This document shows positions 37,379 through 52,300 of a stretch of DNA of 64,000 nucleotides, in pieces. The DNA lies in the NCBI GenBank assembly GCA_938743325.2, contig OW568892.1, forward strand, positions 434,001-498,000. Direction: 5' to 3'. Position 1 is the first letter of the stretch; every line of letters starts with the position of its first letter. The stretch is from Pycnococcus provasolii. Its lineage: Eukaryota > Chlorophyta > Pseudoscourfieldiophyceae > Pseudoscourfieldiales > Pycnococcaceae. A program made the translations under genes and the position numbers. Under the pieces are notes generated by a model. It searched no databases and had not been told where the DNA came from. It saw nothing but the letters and a program-made list of their open reading frames with translations.

Positions 37379-40300
37379 CTAAGCTGACGAACTGCCGCCA
37401 CTTGCCGCCAGCTCAATCCACTGCTGCACGAGACTTGCCACAACCTCAGGGAGCGTGCTGATGTTGCGAACCACTGCATAGTACGGGAACGGGAAGGTGT
37501 CCATGTATCGGTTCATCACAACTGCACCATTCTGGAAGCGCACGCTCTGCAGATCTACGATCGACGTGGCGCTGTCGACTGCCGAGTTGCTACCATCACC
37601 ACCACCACCGCCGCCGCTGCCGCCGCCGCCGCTGGCATTGGCAGCACCTTCGACCACGCCGTCAAGCGCGACGAATGCAACCAGCACGCCCCGGGTGGAT
37701 GCAAGCTCGTTCACCGCGCGCTGAAGCCCTTGCTTTTCGTGAAATCGGCCGTCGCCGATGATCAGAACGAGCTGCTGCACGGGAACACCACCAGATGAAC
37801 GCGCCATGGACGGCATCGTCGTGTTCGGCGGCGATGTCGTTGCATGAACGTCGTCGAGAGGCTCGCCGCGCGCGTGCGCGAGCGTTGCACGCAGGTGCCG
37901 CAAAAGAGACACGACCGGCGTGTCTGCCACGGTTGTCTCGCGGTCAAACGCCAGTGATGCAAAGACGTGTGCACCCGAGGTGTCCGTGAACGGGGCGCCG
38001 AGCTCGTGCAACGTCGTCACTCCGGAGGCGGCCGATACGTTGGTGTCGTCGCCGTCGCCGTCGTCACCACGTTTGACGACGGCAACATCGTCATCGCCGC
38101 CGCCAAAGGCGCACACGCCAACATCTCCAACCTCAAGACGAGTCAGAGATTTTGCGATCAGCGCCGTTGCCTCCATCGCCAGCGGCGCTGCACCCGTCTC
38201 TCGCATGGAACGGCTGTCGTCCACGCAGATGATTACCTGGTACGCACGCTTGTCCACCTTGGTTCGTCGCAGCCAGATCTTATCCTTGCGGTAGTTGGAT
38301 GCAACGTACGAAACCACGCGGCGCATGTTCAGGCGCTTTCCCGTCTTGTAGTCGCCAGCCAGGCGACTTGCAAGTGTTGGCTCTAGCAGGTGCCGGAGCC
38401 TCTCGCTCAGCTCGCATGCCGATGCATTCGTCAGGCTCTCGCATGTTGCCCACAGGCGCTCGCCACGCGCCTCGGCGTCCTCGGCGTCTTCTGCATCTTC
38501 CACAGCATCGTCACCACGGCGCGCACGAACGAGTTGGCGCAAGCGTTCACGAAGTTCCACCTGCTCGAGAGGGTCCAGCGGCTCAATCTCCGTCGCCTCG
38601 CCGTTGTCGTCGCCGTTGTCGCCATCACCATCGTCACGCAACTCCTCCTCGGACATGTGCACTAGCGGTGCACTCAGGTCCTCCTCGCCAAGGCCAAGAT
38701 GCGCCTCGGCGATGGGCTGCACCTTCTCCTCATCCGGCTCACGGCGATCCGTTTTCATGGCCAGATCCTCGAGCTCCACGAGGCGCCGCCTTGCCGCCGC
38801 CTCAGCAAGCTTGACCACGTCGTCATCTGCCACGGTTGCCGCTAATTTGTCCGCATCGTCGTTCGCATCTTCCATCTCGGCTTCCGTTGCCACCTGAGGT
38901 TGTGATGACGGCACTGGCCCATTTTCTGGCCAAAATGGCGCGGGTGCAGGAGCATCGTCGTCGCACTTCTCCTGATCTGCATCAGTCGCCTGCTGCAGCT
39001 GCTGTAGAGCCTGCTCTGCCGTGGCAGCACCTAGTGCCTGCATGCCGCCACCGCCATCGTTTGCGTCATCTTCCCCATTGACAAACTCAAAGTCCATCGC
39101 ATCGGGCGCCTTCTCTTCGTTGCCGCCGTCGCTTCCCGCCCTAGCGCTTTCGCCAATGACGTTCAAGCGTCGCTGGAGATCCTCCATCGCTTTCCCGAGA
39201 CTACGGTATGGGTTCACCGCCGTGGGAATTGGCGGCGCCGCCTGGTCGAAATTACCATTCTGCTGCGCCGAAGCATTCATCTGTAGAGGTACCATCTGAC
39301 CGCCGGATGCACCGTCCATCGCAGAGCCCCCATCCATCATCGCTCCGCCGCTGTCACCACCGCCTCCACCGCCACTTCCCATTTCAGGATCGAGCGACAT
39401 AGGACGTGTATCGCCAGGCGTCGATGTTATCTCTGTAGGCGCGTTGCGATCGCCCATCTGCTGAGCACGCTCCCCTGTCTCAGGGGCGCGAGGTTCGGAA
39501 GAGCCTCCTCCGCCACCGAGCCCCATGCCGCCACCCGCTTCACCTCCGCCCCCTAACGTGCCCTCATCATTCAGTGCATTTGCATCCGCCTCGTTGTCGT
39601 GATCGTGATTATCTGCACCGTCACTATCCTTCTCACCGGCTGGCGCCATGAGCTGATCTTTCTCGCCTTCGCCCTCGCCTTCGTCAGCCTCGTCGTCCTC
39701 CGGCTTCGCGAACATGGCATCTTCGCCATCGTGCGGCTCATTTTCCTCATCTTCAGGCTTGGAATCAATATCGGCGCCAGCGTCGCCCTCTTCTTCATCG
39801 TTGTCGATGAGGCCAGCACCCATGTCCCAATCCTCTTCACCGCCCTCCTTGTCAGGCTTATCGCGCTGCTCTTCTTCCGCCGCACCCGTGCCATCGCCCT
39901 TAGGCGGTGAATCGTCACCATCCTCTTCTTCTCCACCTTCGCGCGGCTGCTGCTCCGTGGCTCCGTCACCATCCTCTTCTTCAGCACGAGCGTTCTCATC
40001 TTCGTCGTCACCGCCCTGCTGATCCAATTCACCAAAATCTGTGCCATCAACGCCACCCGCGTCACCCGGAGTCTTATCTCGCTTCGAGGGGTCGTTCACC
40101 ACGCCCGCGTCATCTTCGTCGCGTCCACCACCGCCAGGCGGCTCATCCGCAGCGTCGTTTGTCTCGCCATCTTTCGCCGCATCACCGTCGTCACCGCCGT
40201 CATCATTCTCTTGCCCGCCGCCGTCTTCATCCATACCGTCTTCCTGCTCCTCCTCATCATCAGCCGCGCCGCCATCTTCCGGCGCTTGTTTCGAACCTTT

Positions 40301-43300
40301 GCCTTTGTCCTCCTGGCGACGACGCTTGTCTTTCTTCTCTTTTGCACCAAATTCCTCCGCGGCAACCATATCCGTCTCCTGCCCCCTAGCATCTACGGAC
40401 CGACCAGAATCGTCGAACGCCTCCTTGGCTTTTGCGGCATCTGAAACTCCACCGTCGCCATCATCCCACAGCCGCTCGTCCACCGCCTCTCCACCATCAT
40501 CTCCAAGGTCACCCATCTGGCGCTCGATTGCATCCTCTGGATTCTCTTCATCCAATGGGTCATCTTCAGCCATCTCCTTGTCATCTCCGAGGTCGACATC
40601 CTCAAGATCCGCAGCAAAGTCGTCGGCAACCTCAATGCCCTTCTCATCCTTCTTCTGCTCGCCGCCGGTGGGCTCTTCCATAGGCTCGTCATCCTTCAGC
40701 CCCTCAATCTGATGCTCTTCCGTGATCTCCTTTGACACATCCACATCTCCCTCACCTTCACCGAGACCAGTTCCCGTGAGCTCCTTGCCACCAGCCTCAT
40801 CAGCCTCTTCTCCGTCGTCGCCGGCGTCCTCCTGCTTGGATTCACAGCGGAGACCCTGCTCGATGGTATCCGTTGAAAGTAATACAAAGCACATCGCCGC
40901 ATCCGTCAGTCCAGCCTGCACATGGAGGAAGTCGCGCATTGCGACGTGAAAAGCCGCGGAGGAATACTCGAGGAGACCGCGGATGGATGCGATGTGCGAG
41001 CGAACGTTGTCGACAGAATCGTTCACATGCGCTGGCGAGGAGAGAGCTCTGAGCAGTAAACGCAATGACTTGGCGAAGGTGCGCGCTTGCACCATCGCAA
41101 GGCGCGTCTCGTGGTATGCTCGACACTCGGAAATGCGAAACGCCGCGGCGTCTTCGTCGTCGTCAACCGTGGCGGGTGGCGGCGTACCAACAGATGCCTT
41201 GTGCAGGCGCTGCATCCATAGCTGCGCATCCTTCACGCACCGTTCTGCCAGCTGGCCAAGCGACGCGTTCTCGCCTAGATCCGCTCCACACGTCGTCACT
41301 GGCTTGAGCACCGTCGCACTCGCGGCATGGGAGGCGCGAATGGCAAGTGCGATCACGGTGTCCGCGCCGGGTATATCACGCCACTTGAGCGATGCAAGCG
41401 CAAATTCTCGCATCGGAGCCTCGAACGCAGACACAGCGTTGGCGAGCCTCGGCGTTACGACAGGTGTTGCAACATGCGATACGTGCGACGTTGATATGGC
41501 GGCACGGAGTTCTTCCGCGGGCACCGACAACACAGCCAATGCAGCTTGAATCGAAGATTCACATTCTTGCAGGGAAACGCCGCTTTCGGTAGTGCAGTCT
41601 CGATCGGAGACTGCAGCAGCCCTGATTAGATCCACAAGCTCTTGCACAGATTTAAGGAGACGATTGTGCATGCGCACAAGATTCACGGCATCCCAGCCAG
41701 TGCCCTTGGCATCGACCGGATCAGCAATGACGATGTCAAGATCGTCAAAAGACGGCAGCTTGTGCTGCACATCTGGCCCGTCGACAACTTTGACGTGCTC
41801 ACTCGCTCGCCCCATGCTTTCGACGAACGAGCGCAGGACGTTCGCATGTTGATTCAATTCGAGACCGAGCTCAGCCGCCTCGCACACGAATCGCCTTGTG
41901 TCACGAGAGAGGAAGGCAAGGTGCTCAGCCATCAGGTGAAGCACGCGAATCTCAGGCTCCGACAAATCTTTGTGAGGCTGCGGGGGTGTGGTCATCGTGG
42001 CGTACACACCAGATGCCTCCCCAATGGCCATGACACGAAGAATTCTCAAGTGGTCGATCAGTGCAAAGTGCGCACGATCCGAAGCGCGGTATGAATTCTC
42101 AGCATCTAGCACGGCACGCACATCTTCAGTTCCTACCAGTGCCCCGAGAGCACCACCCTTTGTGCCAATACGTGGCGCATCCGCGCCAGCAAGCCACACA
42201 TCGACCGAACGGTCCTGCGGCGGGACGGCATTCCTCGAAACGCCAACCCCCATGTTCTTAAGCGATGTCAAAAGTGCCTTCAGCACCTGGCGCTTGAGGG
42301 CAGCATTGTGTACCTTTTCGCGGCTGGCCAGCGTTCTCGCCGTGTCGCGGATCTGCTGAGATGTGTCGCCGAGCGCTTTCAGATCTACCAGCAATCTCGT
42401 GTAAGCGTGCGGGCGGCCATCGGAAATGAGAATCGACGTCACGAGCTGGCGCGAGCGTGAAACAATGCGACCACCATCGTCCGGCGAATTCGCATCCGCC
42501 ATGGAAATGCACTGCGCATTCGAAGCAACGAAGTTGTTCACCACAGTGCCGTCATCGTCCATCGTAGACTCGTCTCCTTCAACATTCACAGCGTTCGCAA
42601 CAGCTTCCCAAACTTGCCCAGCTTGCCGCTCGACGCGCGTCACACCCGGTGCCGTTGATGTAGCCTCGCACAGCGATTCACGATACTTCATCAGCAGCTT
42701 GTGCAACTGGCGAGTGACACGTTCTGTATGCTGCCGCATGGCATGATAGCCGCGGTCTTCCCATCGCGTAATGGCGGCAAAATCGCGAAGTTCCTTCTCC
42801 GTATCGCGCCAGAGCGACTTGCGCTTCTCGCGTACACTTGCCACGGATGCCATGCTGCACCTGATTAAGCCATATACCATGCGCTCAAGCTGCCTCGCAC
42901 GCCCTTGTGTCGCGTCAGCGCCTTTTCTGGTGCTCAAGCATGCACGACGCGTTCGAGCGTGCGCGAAGATGACCCAAAGAAGTCGCAGTCGCTCGGATGC
43001 GTCACCAATTGTCGAGCATGCGAGAAATTCCTCAAGGGCTTGCCTTACCTCCGCGATCGATACCGCGTGCTCGCCTTCGGATGACGCACCCTCCGATTGT
43101 GTGCGCAGAAGAGGAAGCATCAGAGCTAGCAGGTGGTACACGCTGCGATGCAGTCCGGAGGTGGCGCATTCAGTTTCCACTTTGCGAAGCTGAAGGGGCC
43201 ATCCATTGAGCTCCATCGAACGCCACCGCCGCGCGACAGCACTCAGCGCAGTCAGCTCATCTTTCAAGCTCACGTGGCGTGCAGCCGCCGTCTCCCACGT

Positions 43301-46300
43301 CTGACTGAAGCCGAGTGCAAGCTCGACACCTGCCATGGTCTCCTTGATCGGTGCATTGATTGGAAGAGATGCGAGTCGATCGCAGATCTTAAGAAGTTGC
43401 TGAAGTACCAAGTGCTCTGGAAACTCATCAAGCAGCTGAGAAACGCGCGCTCGCATTCGCTTCAGAGGTGGTTGAAGGTAATCGAACTCCAGCGCATTGA
43501 GAGGCGTACACTGCACATCCACGGATGAAGCCGACGCATGCTCGGCGGCGGCCGGCTGTACGACTCTATACTGCTCGTGCAGTAGACATGAACGATAGAC
43601 GTGCCCACCCATCGTCGCGCGTTCCAGACGACGGGCTCGAACAATGGCGTAAGGCGCCGCGGCTCCCAGCAGTGCCGCACCAACGTCATACGATGCCGTG
43701 AAAGCCTCCCGAAGCGGAAGCGCTGTACGCTCACCCGCAGCGCCGACAAGCTCAGCCAGTTCATTGCTTGCTTCAAGCCCCAGCTCTCCCATGAGAAAAC
43801 TGCACGCATCATTGTGCAGCGCGCACGATTCCATGCATCTCAGCACGTCTCCAGCAATATCCGTCTCAAGCGCATGCGACAATGCAGCATCCGTCTCTCG
43901 TGGCACGTCCGCTGTATCCTGCAGTCCGCCGTGATCGTCCTCGGACAGAAACTCCCCAAAAGTCTTACGCGCGTAGTCTGGAAAGCTGCGCTGGAATAGC
44001 AACTCGTTCACCTTGTCATCTACCGAGGCTACCTTGCCCTCCGCGTCGGCAGCTGATGCTGGCTCTAAGGCTGACAATTTAGCCGCAAGATCCACGGACG
44101 CATCGAGCGCGGTAGATGCAAATCGCGAAGCTCGTGATGGCCGTTGCTGGAAGAGTGATGAGGCGAGTCGAGCCTCCTCCTCCTTTCGTTCTTGCAGCTG
44201 CTCCCAAGCTCGAACAAACCCCATGACCACCTCTTCAAAAACACTCCAATCCTCAGAAATGGCGAATTGGCGGTGCGTTTGCACATCGCACGCAGCTGCG
44301 ACGAGCACTGTGCGTTGGACTGATAATGACATATTCTCGCGCTCGCGCTGCACGGTCCTGGAATGCACATTGGGATTTGTCTTTTCAGAAATGCCCTGTG
44401 CGCTGCACAGCTGCGTTCCGTGCTCTTTGCACAGCGCATCGAGTCGCTCGCGAATTCCCGCAGGCTGCCACGTGATGGGCACGCTGGGATATGACATCAG
44501 CGAGATGAGAAGGGAGTCCGCCTCGGGAAGGACGCCACGGCCATGGCGGGTTCTCATATCGAGAGCTAGGGTACGTGCACCCGAAGCAGCCTCGCGCACA
44601 CCAAGCAGAAGAGGTTGGGCAACATCGCGAAGTCCATCGCCATATCTCCTTTCGGTGGAGTCCGCGAATGCCTCAAGCGTGGTGCACCACGATAGCAGCG
44701 CCTCAGCCTGCGCATCCGCACTCGACGCACGGCTTGAGTCCATAAGATTAAGCGCAAACTCAGGCTTTAACGAACTTTCCATCAATCGGCGCGCTTCGGT
44801 GGAAAATGCACGATAAGACGATTCTTCACGTCGCGCACTTGCTCCAGATTCCAGGGCATCAGCCCTGTGCCGCCACCACTTGATTGTTCGCTTCCATTGC
44901 CGCGCTCGCGCAAGCGCGTTGTCAGCACCGGGTGCGCCAGGCTGCGTGCATGCGTCCGCCCCAGCATCGTCTAGCGGAATTTCAACCGTATCCGCGAAGT
45001 CTGCTTGGACGCGAAGGGAACCGGCCGCTCTTCGTAGATCATTTACAGGATCGCCGTGAGCGGGCGGTGTAGACAGTGCGGCAAGCGCGACACCGAGACA
45101 GATGGATAAAGCGCCGATCGGGGCTAGGCATTTCCAGTCACTCGTGCAATCTGTGATGATCATCTGCAGAATAGACGGCAACTCTCTTGCGGCGCGGTGC
45201 ATCATCGGGGCGGCGAATTTCACGAATGTAAGATGATCGCATAAACCTGCTACGGCAACCTCACACACGGAGACAAGCTGCGATGATGCAAGCTCCGCCT
45301 GACTGCCGGTCGCGCCGGTTGAGGCGAGTTGACTCAACTTCATAGCGCACGAAAACGCCTGCTCACGGGGGCTGCCTGCCGCGAAGGTTGGCGCGTGAAT
45401 TGCCAGCGTGTGCGACATGACGTACAACAGCTTTCGTGCGATGGAACGGGCAGCACGAGATTCCGAGAAAGTGGTACTCGTCTTGCCGATGCCCCCCGCG
45501 AGCATGGCGCGACGCAAGCACGCAAGCGAAGCAATGGCATGCTCAAGCTCGGCAATGACAATGGATCCGTTTGCAACCGAGAGGTGCACGTAGGCTGTGA
45601 GCATAGCCTCGCTCGGGGCAACCAGAAGTGAGGCGATTCCATTAAGCCTGTCAAAGCCCTCCGCAGACGACGGAAGCAAGGTAAACAGCATGCCCTCCTG
45701 CGCCGCACGCGCACCACTATTAGCGGCTTCATCGTCGCCAGAGCTTTGGCTGCTGATGCCACTTGATATGGCAATAAGCCGACGTGCACGCCCTCCGCTG
45801 CCGAATCGCATGCTCTGCGAAGCTCGCCACAAGAATGCGTCGCACAAGCGCGATGAAAGCGCTACCTGCGTACGATACCGCAGCTCGTGTGATATATGGG
45901 GCAGCATAGTCGCGAGCTTGTGCCTTCCGGCTTCGTTGTGCGAGTCATTGCCAGTAACTGCGTAGTGCACGAGATGCATAAGCTGGTACATGGGAGCGAC
46001 GTCAAGCAAAGACGACGCAGTATTGTCAATGACAAAGCGACTCAATTCATCCGCACTCGAGCTAATGCGAGCCACGTCAGTGGCTTGCATACTGAACGTC
46101 GCCAGAGAGGCGGCCGCAGCAAGTCTCGCAACATCAGCTTCCAATTCAAGCTGCGGTGCAAGTGCGCGCCGCTCCAAAAAGGCGAGCAGCACCAACGCAC
46201 ACGCATGGCTCTCGGGGCGTGCAAGCGTCGATGCGGGAAGCATCATAGACTTGGAGGAATTGCGCGGAACATCCTGCGAGCAAAGAAGTTGGCGCAGCGA

Positions 46301-49300
46301 GGCAACGACTGTCGTGAGCGAGTCTTGACTTGGCACTGCCGCAGAGTCCACGGGTGTCATCTCTGCTGGATCGGTTTTCTCACCGCACGCCCAAAATGCG
46401 TCCGAGTTGCTATCTGTGACTTCGGTGCTGACGTACGCGCGAGAGTGATCGAACAGGCAGATGGCATCAACGACTGATCTACGCACTTCGGCGTCGAGAT
46501 GATGCCACGCAATGTCGATGTCGGACGCAGGTGGGGGGTCTCCACGCATTTCAACGTCACTCATGAGGTACTCCACACGATCTCTCCACGAGTTCCGCGC
46601 AGATACCACCGAAGACGAGCAAACGCAAGCATGACTAAGAGAGATCCGACGCACCTCAGCCTCAAGCTCATTTACCGCAAGATCTGAAGAAAGGTGCGGG
46701 CGACCTCCGTGGCGCCACAGCAGCGGTGCGTCGGCCGTCGTGGCGACGCCGAGAGATTGAGCAAGAGTCAGGCAACGTGGTGCTCGCAAGGTGCCCTCCG
46801 GACCGCCACTGCTGAGAAGCTGAGATAGCCTAGGCTGAATACGTGCCCAGTGATACGCAGGTAGGCCCGCATGCCAGGCAACGCTACTCGTCGCTGCGGA
46901 GAGTGGTGACGCTGTGAGACTAGACACAAGTGCGGATAATTCGGCGATCACAATGCGTGCGTGTCGTACCATTTCTTGTGACCCATGCCCCTGGGAAATG
47001 GTAGGGACGATCCTGGGGACTAGGCTGAGAACTTCCGCGCATGCCTCGGGAAGGATCGCAAGCCATTCGAGGCCATCTCCGTCTCGCACACCAATAGTCG
47101 AACAAAATGCAGCAAAGCTCGCCTCGTCAAGTGGTTTGGCATGGCGGTACAATGCTGCATGCAAGAGAGTGGCATCGCCGTGATCACCATTCTCAGATCC
47201 TTTCAGAGATCGGCGCCATGCCGGTATGTATGAGGACGCCAGTTGTGCGTGCATGCCCAGCGTTTCGCGGAGAGCATGTACATCCCAGACGGTGCGAATG
47301 AGGAGACACATCGTGAGAGCGTCTGGCGAGCTCTCACCGACTCGCTGCAGGGCCATAGGCCAAATTAAGGAGGGCGCGAGCGACTCAAGCGTACCCTTGT
47401 CTTTCAGAATCGAGGCAGCATAAGTATCTTGGAGAAACGAAGTAACCAAAGGCGTCATCCACGCGAGCACGGAGCTGAATCGACTTGTGCCCCTCTCATG
47501 ATCCACTAGAGACTCGACTGTAGCGCTCGCGAATTTGGTCAGAATGTTAGCACGCGACTGCACGTCTGCCGAAGACGCGCGTTGCATGTAGGTGCGAAGA
47601 TGTGCACAGAGCATCTGCAGCAGCTCCGCTGTGGATGCTTGAGGCACTGAGACTCGTCTCATCAGCATGCATTCGGCAGCCAGGGGTGGGCAGATTGCCT
47701 TCATGTTCTCCACAAAGTCGCGGTCTAGCGTCGTGTCTGCCAGATTATCGGCGTCTAGCAGCTGATGCAGCACCCGAGCGGATGCCCGAATCACGGTATC
47801 AAAATCGCGAAGCGCCGCCTCGATAGGCGGAACCGTCTCTGAACGGCGCAGAATCATCCGCAAACCTCGTCGAATGGGCCATGTTCCCAAAGGAATAGCG
47901 TCCAATGCTATGTGAGCAAGCGCTTTCGATGCCGTCGATGCACTGCAGCCAGCGATGGATGCATACACGCCCGTGGACCTCACGCCATGTTGAAGCAGCA
48001 CTGCCGCAGCATCAGCGACGTGCGCAGCATCGATTACGCTGCGCTTGTCGTTAGCACTTTCCGCGACAAGCGATGCCAACGCACCGATGAGTCTCGGGTC
48101 CATAGGGACAGACGTTGAACACGCAATCATACGCGCTATATCCTCGATTCGCCGAGGGCTTGCAATCGCCACCTCCACACCTCGGTTGCGCATGGCCCTC
48201 GATAATTCACCGCCGCCCATCGCGCTGCCGCTGCTAGCTCGAGGGTTCAATGCGAGGAAAAGCTGAAAGCCGTTGCGCATTCGAAGCACTCGCTGAGCAT
48301 CTCCGGACTCGTTGAGAAGTATCGCACCCTCCGCCCCCTGGTCGAGAAGGGAGTTCAGCCTGTCGAGTACGGCAGGATTGCACAAATTTGCGTTGTCCAA
48401 GAGCAGCCATTCGCCGCGTTCCATGGCACGTACCACTGGGCCATCGACCCACGTGAACGGCCTCGTGGTGCCCTCATCACTCTCTTCCGATGCAGGCGGC
48501 GTCGCTTTTCTCTGCACCGCTTCTCCAATACGACGCAGCTGCTCAGCGAGTTCGGCAGGCAAATGCTCTTGATACGCTTCTAGCACGGAATCTACCTCGA
48601 TACACGCACGTGCAAGAGATTGAGCGCGTGCCTGAGCGGAAAGTGTCGAAGATCCTGTAGATGCCACGGAACATGCTGCATCGGACAAGCGCTTCAGCGC
48701 AAGATGTACATCGTCACTCGAAGCTGATTCGATTCGCTCCATGGATCTAGCGACACTCTCCGCTGCAGATGTGAGTGTCCTTTGCATGAAATCCGATAGC
48801 TCATCCAGGTCTCTCTGCGGATCTTGTTGCTCAAATGAGCCGAGAAGGTCGTTCACATCCGTTCCAGGGCCTATCGACACTTCAGTCAGCGACCGCCCCG
48901 TCAGTCGTGCCAGCATTCGCACCAGCGTCGTCTTACCGCTGCTTGGAGGTCCGGTGACAAGGCACATCCACCCATGCTTAACGCATGCAATCATCGACGG
49001 CAGTGCCAAGAGCTGCGTCGAAATCAAGGCGGCATCGTCTTCGAGGTTGTCAGAGTTGTCACTGCTCGGGTGGCGTTCCACAGCAACACCGCCACAAGCG
49101 ATTCGCCGTTGCTGTGCATCAAGTTCAGGGGATGCAATTTCGAGAACAGTGCTATCTGCATCAACGTGAAATGCGGTCGCGAAGAGCACGCGCGCCTGTG
49201 CCTTGTCAGCCTCATTGCGAAAGCGTGCGACATAGACGAGCTCCGCGGTTCGACGGAGGTGATCTATCCATTCTTCAGGGGAAGTCATCGAAGAAGGCGA

Positions 49301-52300
49301 TCGAAGAGAATTCGACACCTCACACCACCGCATAGCGTCGCGAAGGTTGAACTCCCACGGAGCACCCTCCCTGCCCATGGTTCGCGCGACGGCACTCGCG
49401 TGGTGAAGTGATGTTGTGTAATGGACAATGCCTTCAATGTATTTCATGGGCACTTCGGGGTGGATATGAGACAGAATATCTTGCATGTCCACGATATTGA
49501 GAGGTTCGGCGTAGACGCGAGTAAAACGATTCAGAAAACTCTGTGGCAAGCCTTTGCGTCCCCCACCCTCGTGAAGCGGATTCTGTGTATTCGTGTTTGT
49601 GTGTGTACGATGTGTGTGCGTGCGTGTGAGGGAGTTAGCAACGATGATACTGATATATTCACGCCAAAAACCTATTCCATGATGCTCGGCTCGGTCGGAT
49701 ATCATAGCGTTCTTTGCTCCTCAATATTAGTTTCAGAATTTGATGGTACTCTTGAACTTTTGCTTCCTCACTGCCGGCGTGAAGGACATTCTCGGCGATA
49801 TGCGCGCGTGCAAAAGCAAAAACAAAGGCAAATGATGCGTACCTGTGCGCCGAATAGGCGAAATCCCTCGCTGACATGAAATTCCTTGTCCAATTCAGGA
49901 ATGTAGAGCATTTTGCGATGATCAAGAAGAGAGTTAAGTCCCTCGAGAACAGGTTGCGTTGCAAGGTTGAGCTCGTCAAGCAGACACCAATGTCCCTCTT
50001 TCACAGCTTGCAGCAAAGGCCCGTCGATCCACTCAAAGGGAGAGGATTTCGTGTTGTGCAATTCTGAAGTATCTTTCATTGGTGTGTCCACATCGCCTGC
50101 ATCCGACACAACGTCGCCGGAGGTACCCGATGGAAGATCTGAACCAAGCAAGTCTGCGATATCCGTCTGCTCAGATAGATTAATGCGAATGAGTCTGCGT
50201 CCACACAGCTTTGCCAGTGCGGCCACCAATGCTGTCTTACCAACGCCTGGCGACCCTTCAAGAAGGACGGGCCGATCAAGCTGCATTGCTCGTAGCACCC
50301 GCATGCCATTTTTCGCGGTCGAGGCTGCCGCAAGATGAAACGATGATCTCGAGGCTGAGACCTGAGCTTCGTTGGCGAGAGTTTGAATGCTGAATTGACC
50401 AACACGCAGAGCATTCGAAGAGACTGCGACAGTCGGAGTATAGCCACCAGACATGGTTTCACCAGACAAGCCTAAATCAGCGACCGATTCGAGTATCGCC
50501 TCTTTTGGCAGCAGTGATGCCTCCGCAAGGATCGTCAACACATGATCGGCCCGGACGGATGTCGACGACATTGAAGAAGTCCTCAACACATCCGCAAGGG
50601 CGGCAAGCACGCGCACGTATACATCTCGTTGCGCTCGGGAAAGTCGCGACATTGCGGATTTCGTGTTGGAAGAGGCATTTGCTAATGAGCTGCCGCCTCC
50701 GCCTCCGCCTCCACCTCCAAGGCCAATGCCATCAAGCTGCACCAAGAAAAGTCCGTGCGCAAATGCTTCGTACAATCCCATGCTTACACTCATTTGCTCG
50801 ATGAAAGATGACCAAGCTAGTAGATCGCGAAGTGATAGCGCATGCTGCGCTGCGGCTCCCGTGGCAGAACTTGTGCGCGCACGCGTGCTGCCGTTGCCAT
50901 TTCGAGCACTTGATGCTGACCAGCAACGCACCATATCACACGATAATTGCTCTCGGATTTCCTCCGGAATGCCCTGACCAAACCTGCTGCGGCACAGGGC
51001 TGCAAGTTCTTCGGCATCGACGAAGGCTGGTACATAGATCTCCGTGAAGCGGCTTCGCAGCGCTGGCGATAGCTCGCGCTTGCCAAAATCTCCGCCTGGA
51101 TTCATAGTTGCAAAAAGTGCAAATCCTTCAGAAGCGACGATTTCCATCCCTTTACTGTCCATGCCATCGCTAGCATCGTCATAGAAACATTCTGTCACTG
51201 TCAGCGAGCGTTCAGGCTCAAGCACAGAATTCAGTCGCTCGAGGATCGCATCACCCGCAAGGCTAATCTCGTCAATTAACAGTGGAAGACCAGATTTCAT
51301 TGCCGCGAGTAGAGGACCATCCACCCACTCAAAAGGTGCCTCGGCCCCGGATAGAGAGCGCATTGCTGAGTGAAGGCGATCAAGTACACATCGCTCAACG
51401 TCAGATTCCACAGGCTTACTCTCAGACTCCTCCACGCGAACACGTTTGGGCGAGCGCGACGGAGGCTCGTCCGCAAGAGCTCTCAAGCACGCTCGGCATG
51501 CCGCACGCATTGAGGCAACATCCTCTGACTCACGTGCTTCCCGCAGTGCTTCCCACATAGCTGCGGAATCGTCTGTCGATGGCATGCCGCATCGTGCCAT
51601 CGCCTCATCGATACAAAATATTGCATCGAGCAGCTTGGCTCGCGTACGTGCCGGGCGCTGCGGGCGATATCCCCCGAGGAAGTCGGAGGTCTCCGTGTGC
51701 TGATGACAATTGATTGAAAGCAGCGGCGTGTCCTGATGTGCTGTCATGTCGTTCATTTGCCAATGAAGGAGTGCCAAAATCTGTACAACGGTTGTCTTTC
51801 CGCATCCACTTTCGCCAACAAGAAGCACGGGCTCGCGATTGATAATACAACGATGCACAAGGGCAAGCAATCTCTGCATGGATGGAGTAAATGCAACGCC
51901 GCGTAGGTTCGGCGGAACGCGCGCCGCTGCGTCACCGGCAAGATATGCGCCGTACGCTTCGCGAGAGAGACTGCTGGCACTGTGGTAGAAGGTTGGCATG
52001 TCCAGCTCGACGCGAAGCACCTTTTGGATGCAGCGAACGACATCGCTGCGATCGACGTCTGTTCTCAGGCGCTCACCAAGTACCATGAAGCCGTCCTGAG
52101 CAAGCTGCACGTACGTTTCCACGGGACCACGGCTTCCCCATCGGATGAGATCGCGCGGGGTCACAATCTGCTGTCGGCCGGCAAAGAAGGAGCTCGTCGT
52201 GAGCCGCGACCTCCGCACTTCCGACATGACGTCGACAAGCTTGCGCGCATGGCTCGGCGCGATGCGGCAACGAGCTTCGATGATTGTAGCGAGCTCATCG

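Noticed and set aside
39599-40712. Several Ser/Pro/His-rich plus-strand frames
   Set aside because: They are reverse complements of the Asp/Glu-rich arm of midasin.
45000-49700. Possible second gene within the midasin linker
   Set aside because: The minus frame is continuous and helical as expected for the midasin linker; plus-strand frames are short and lack bias.
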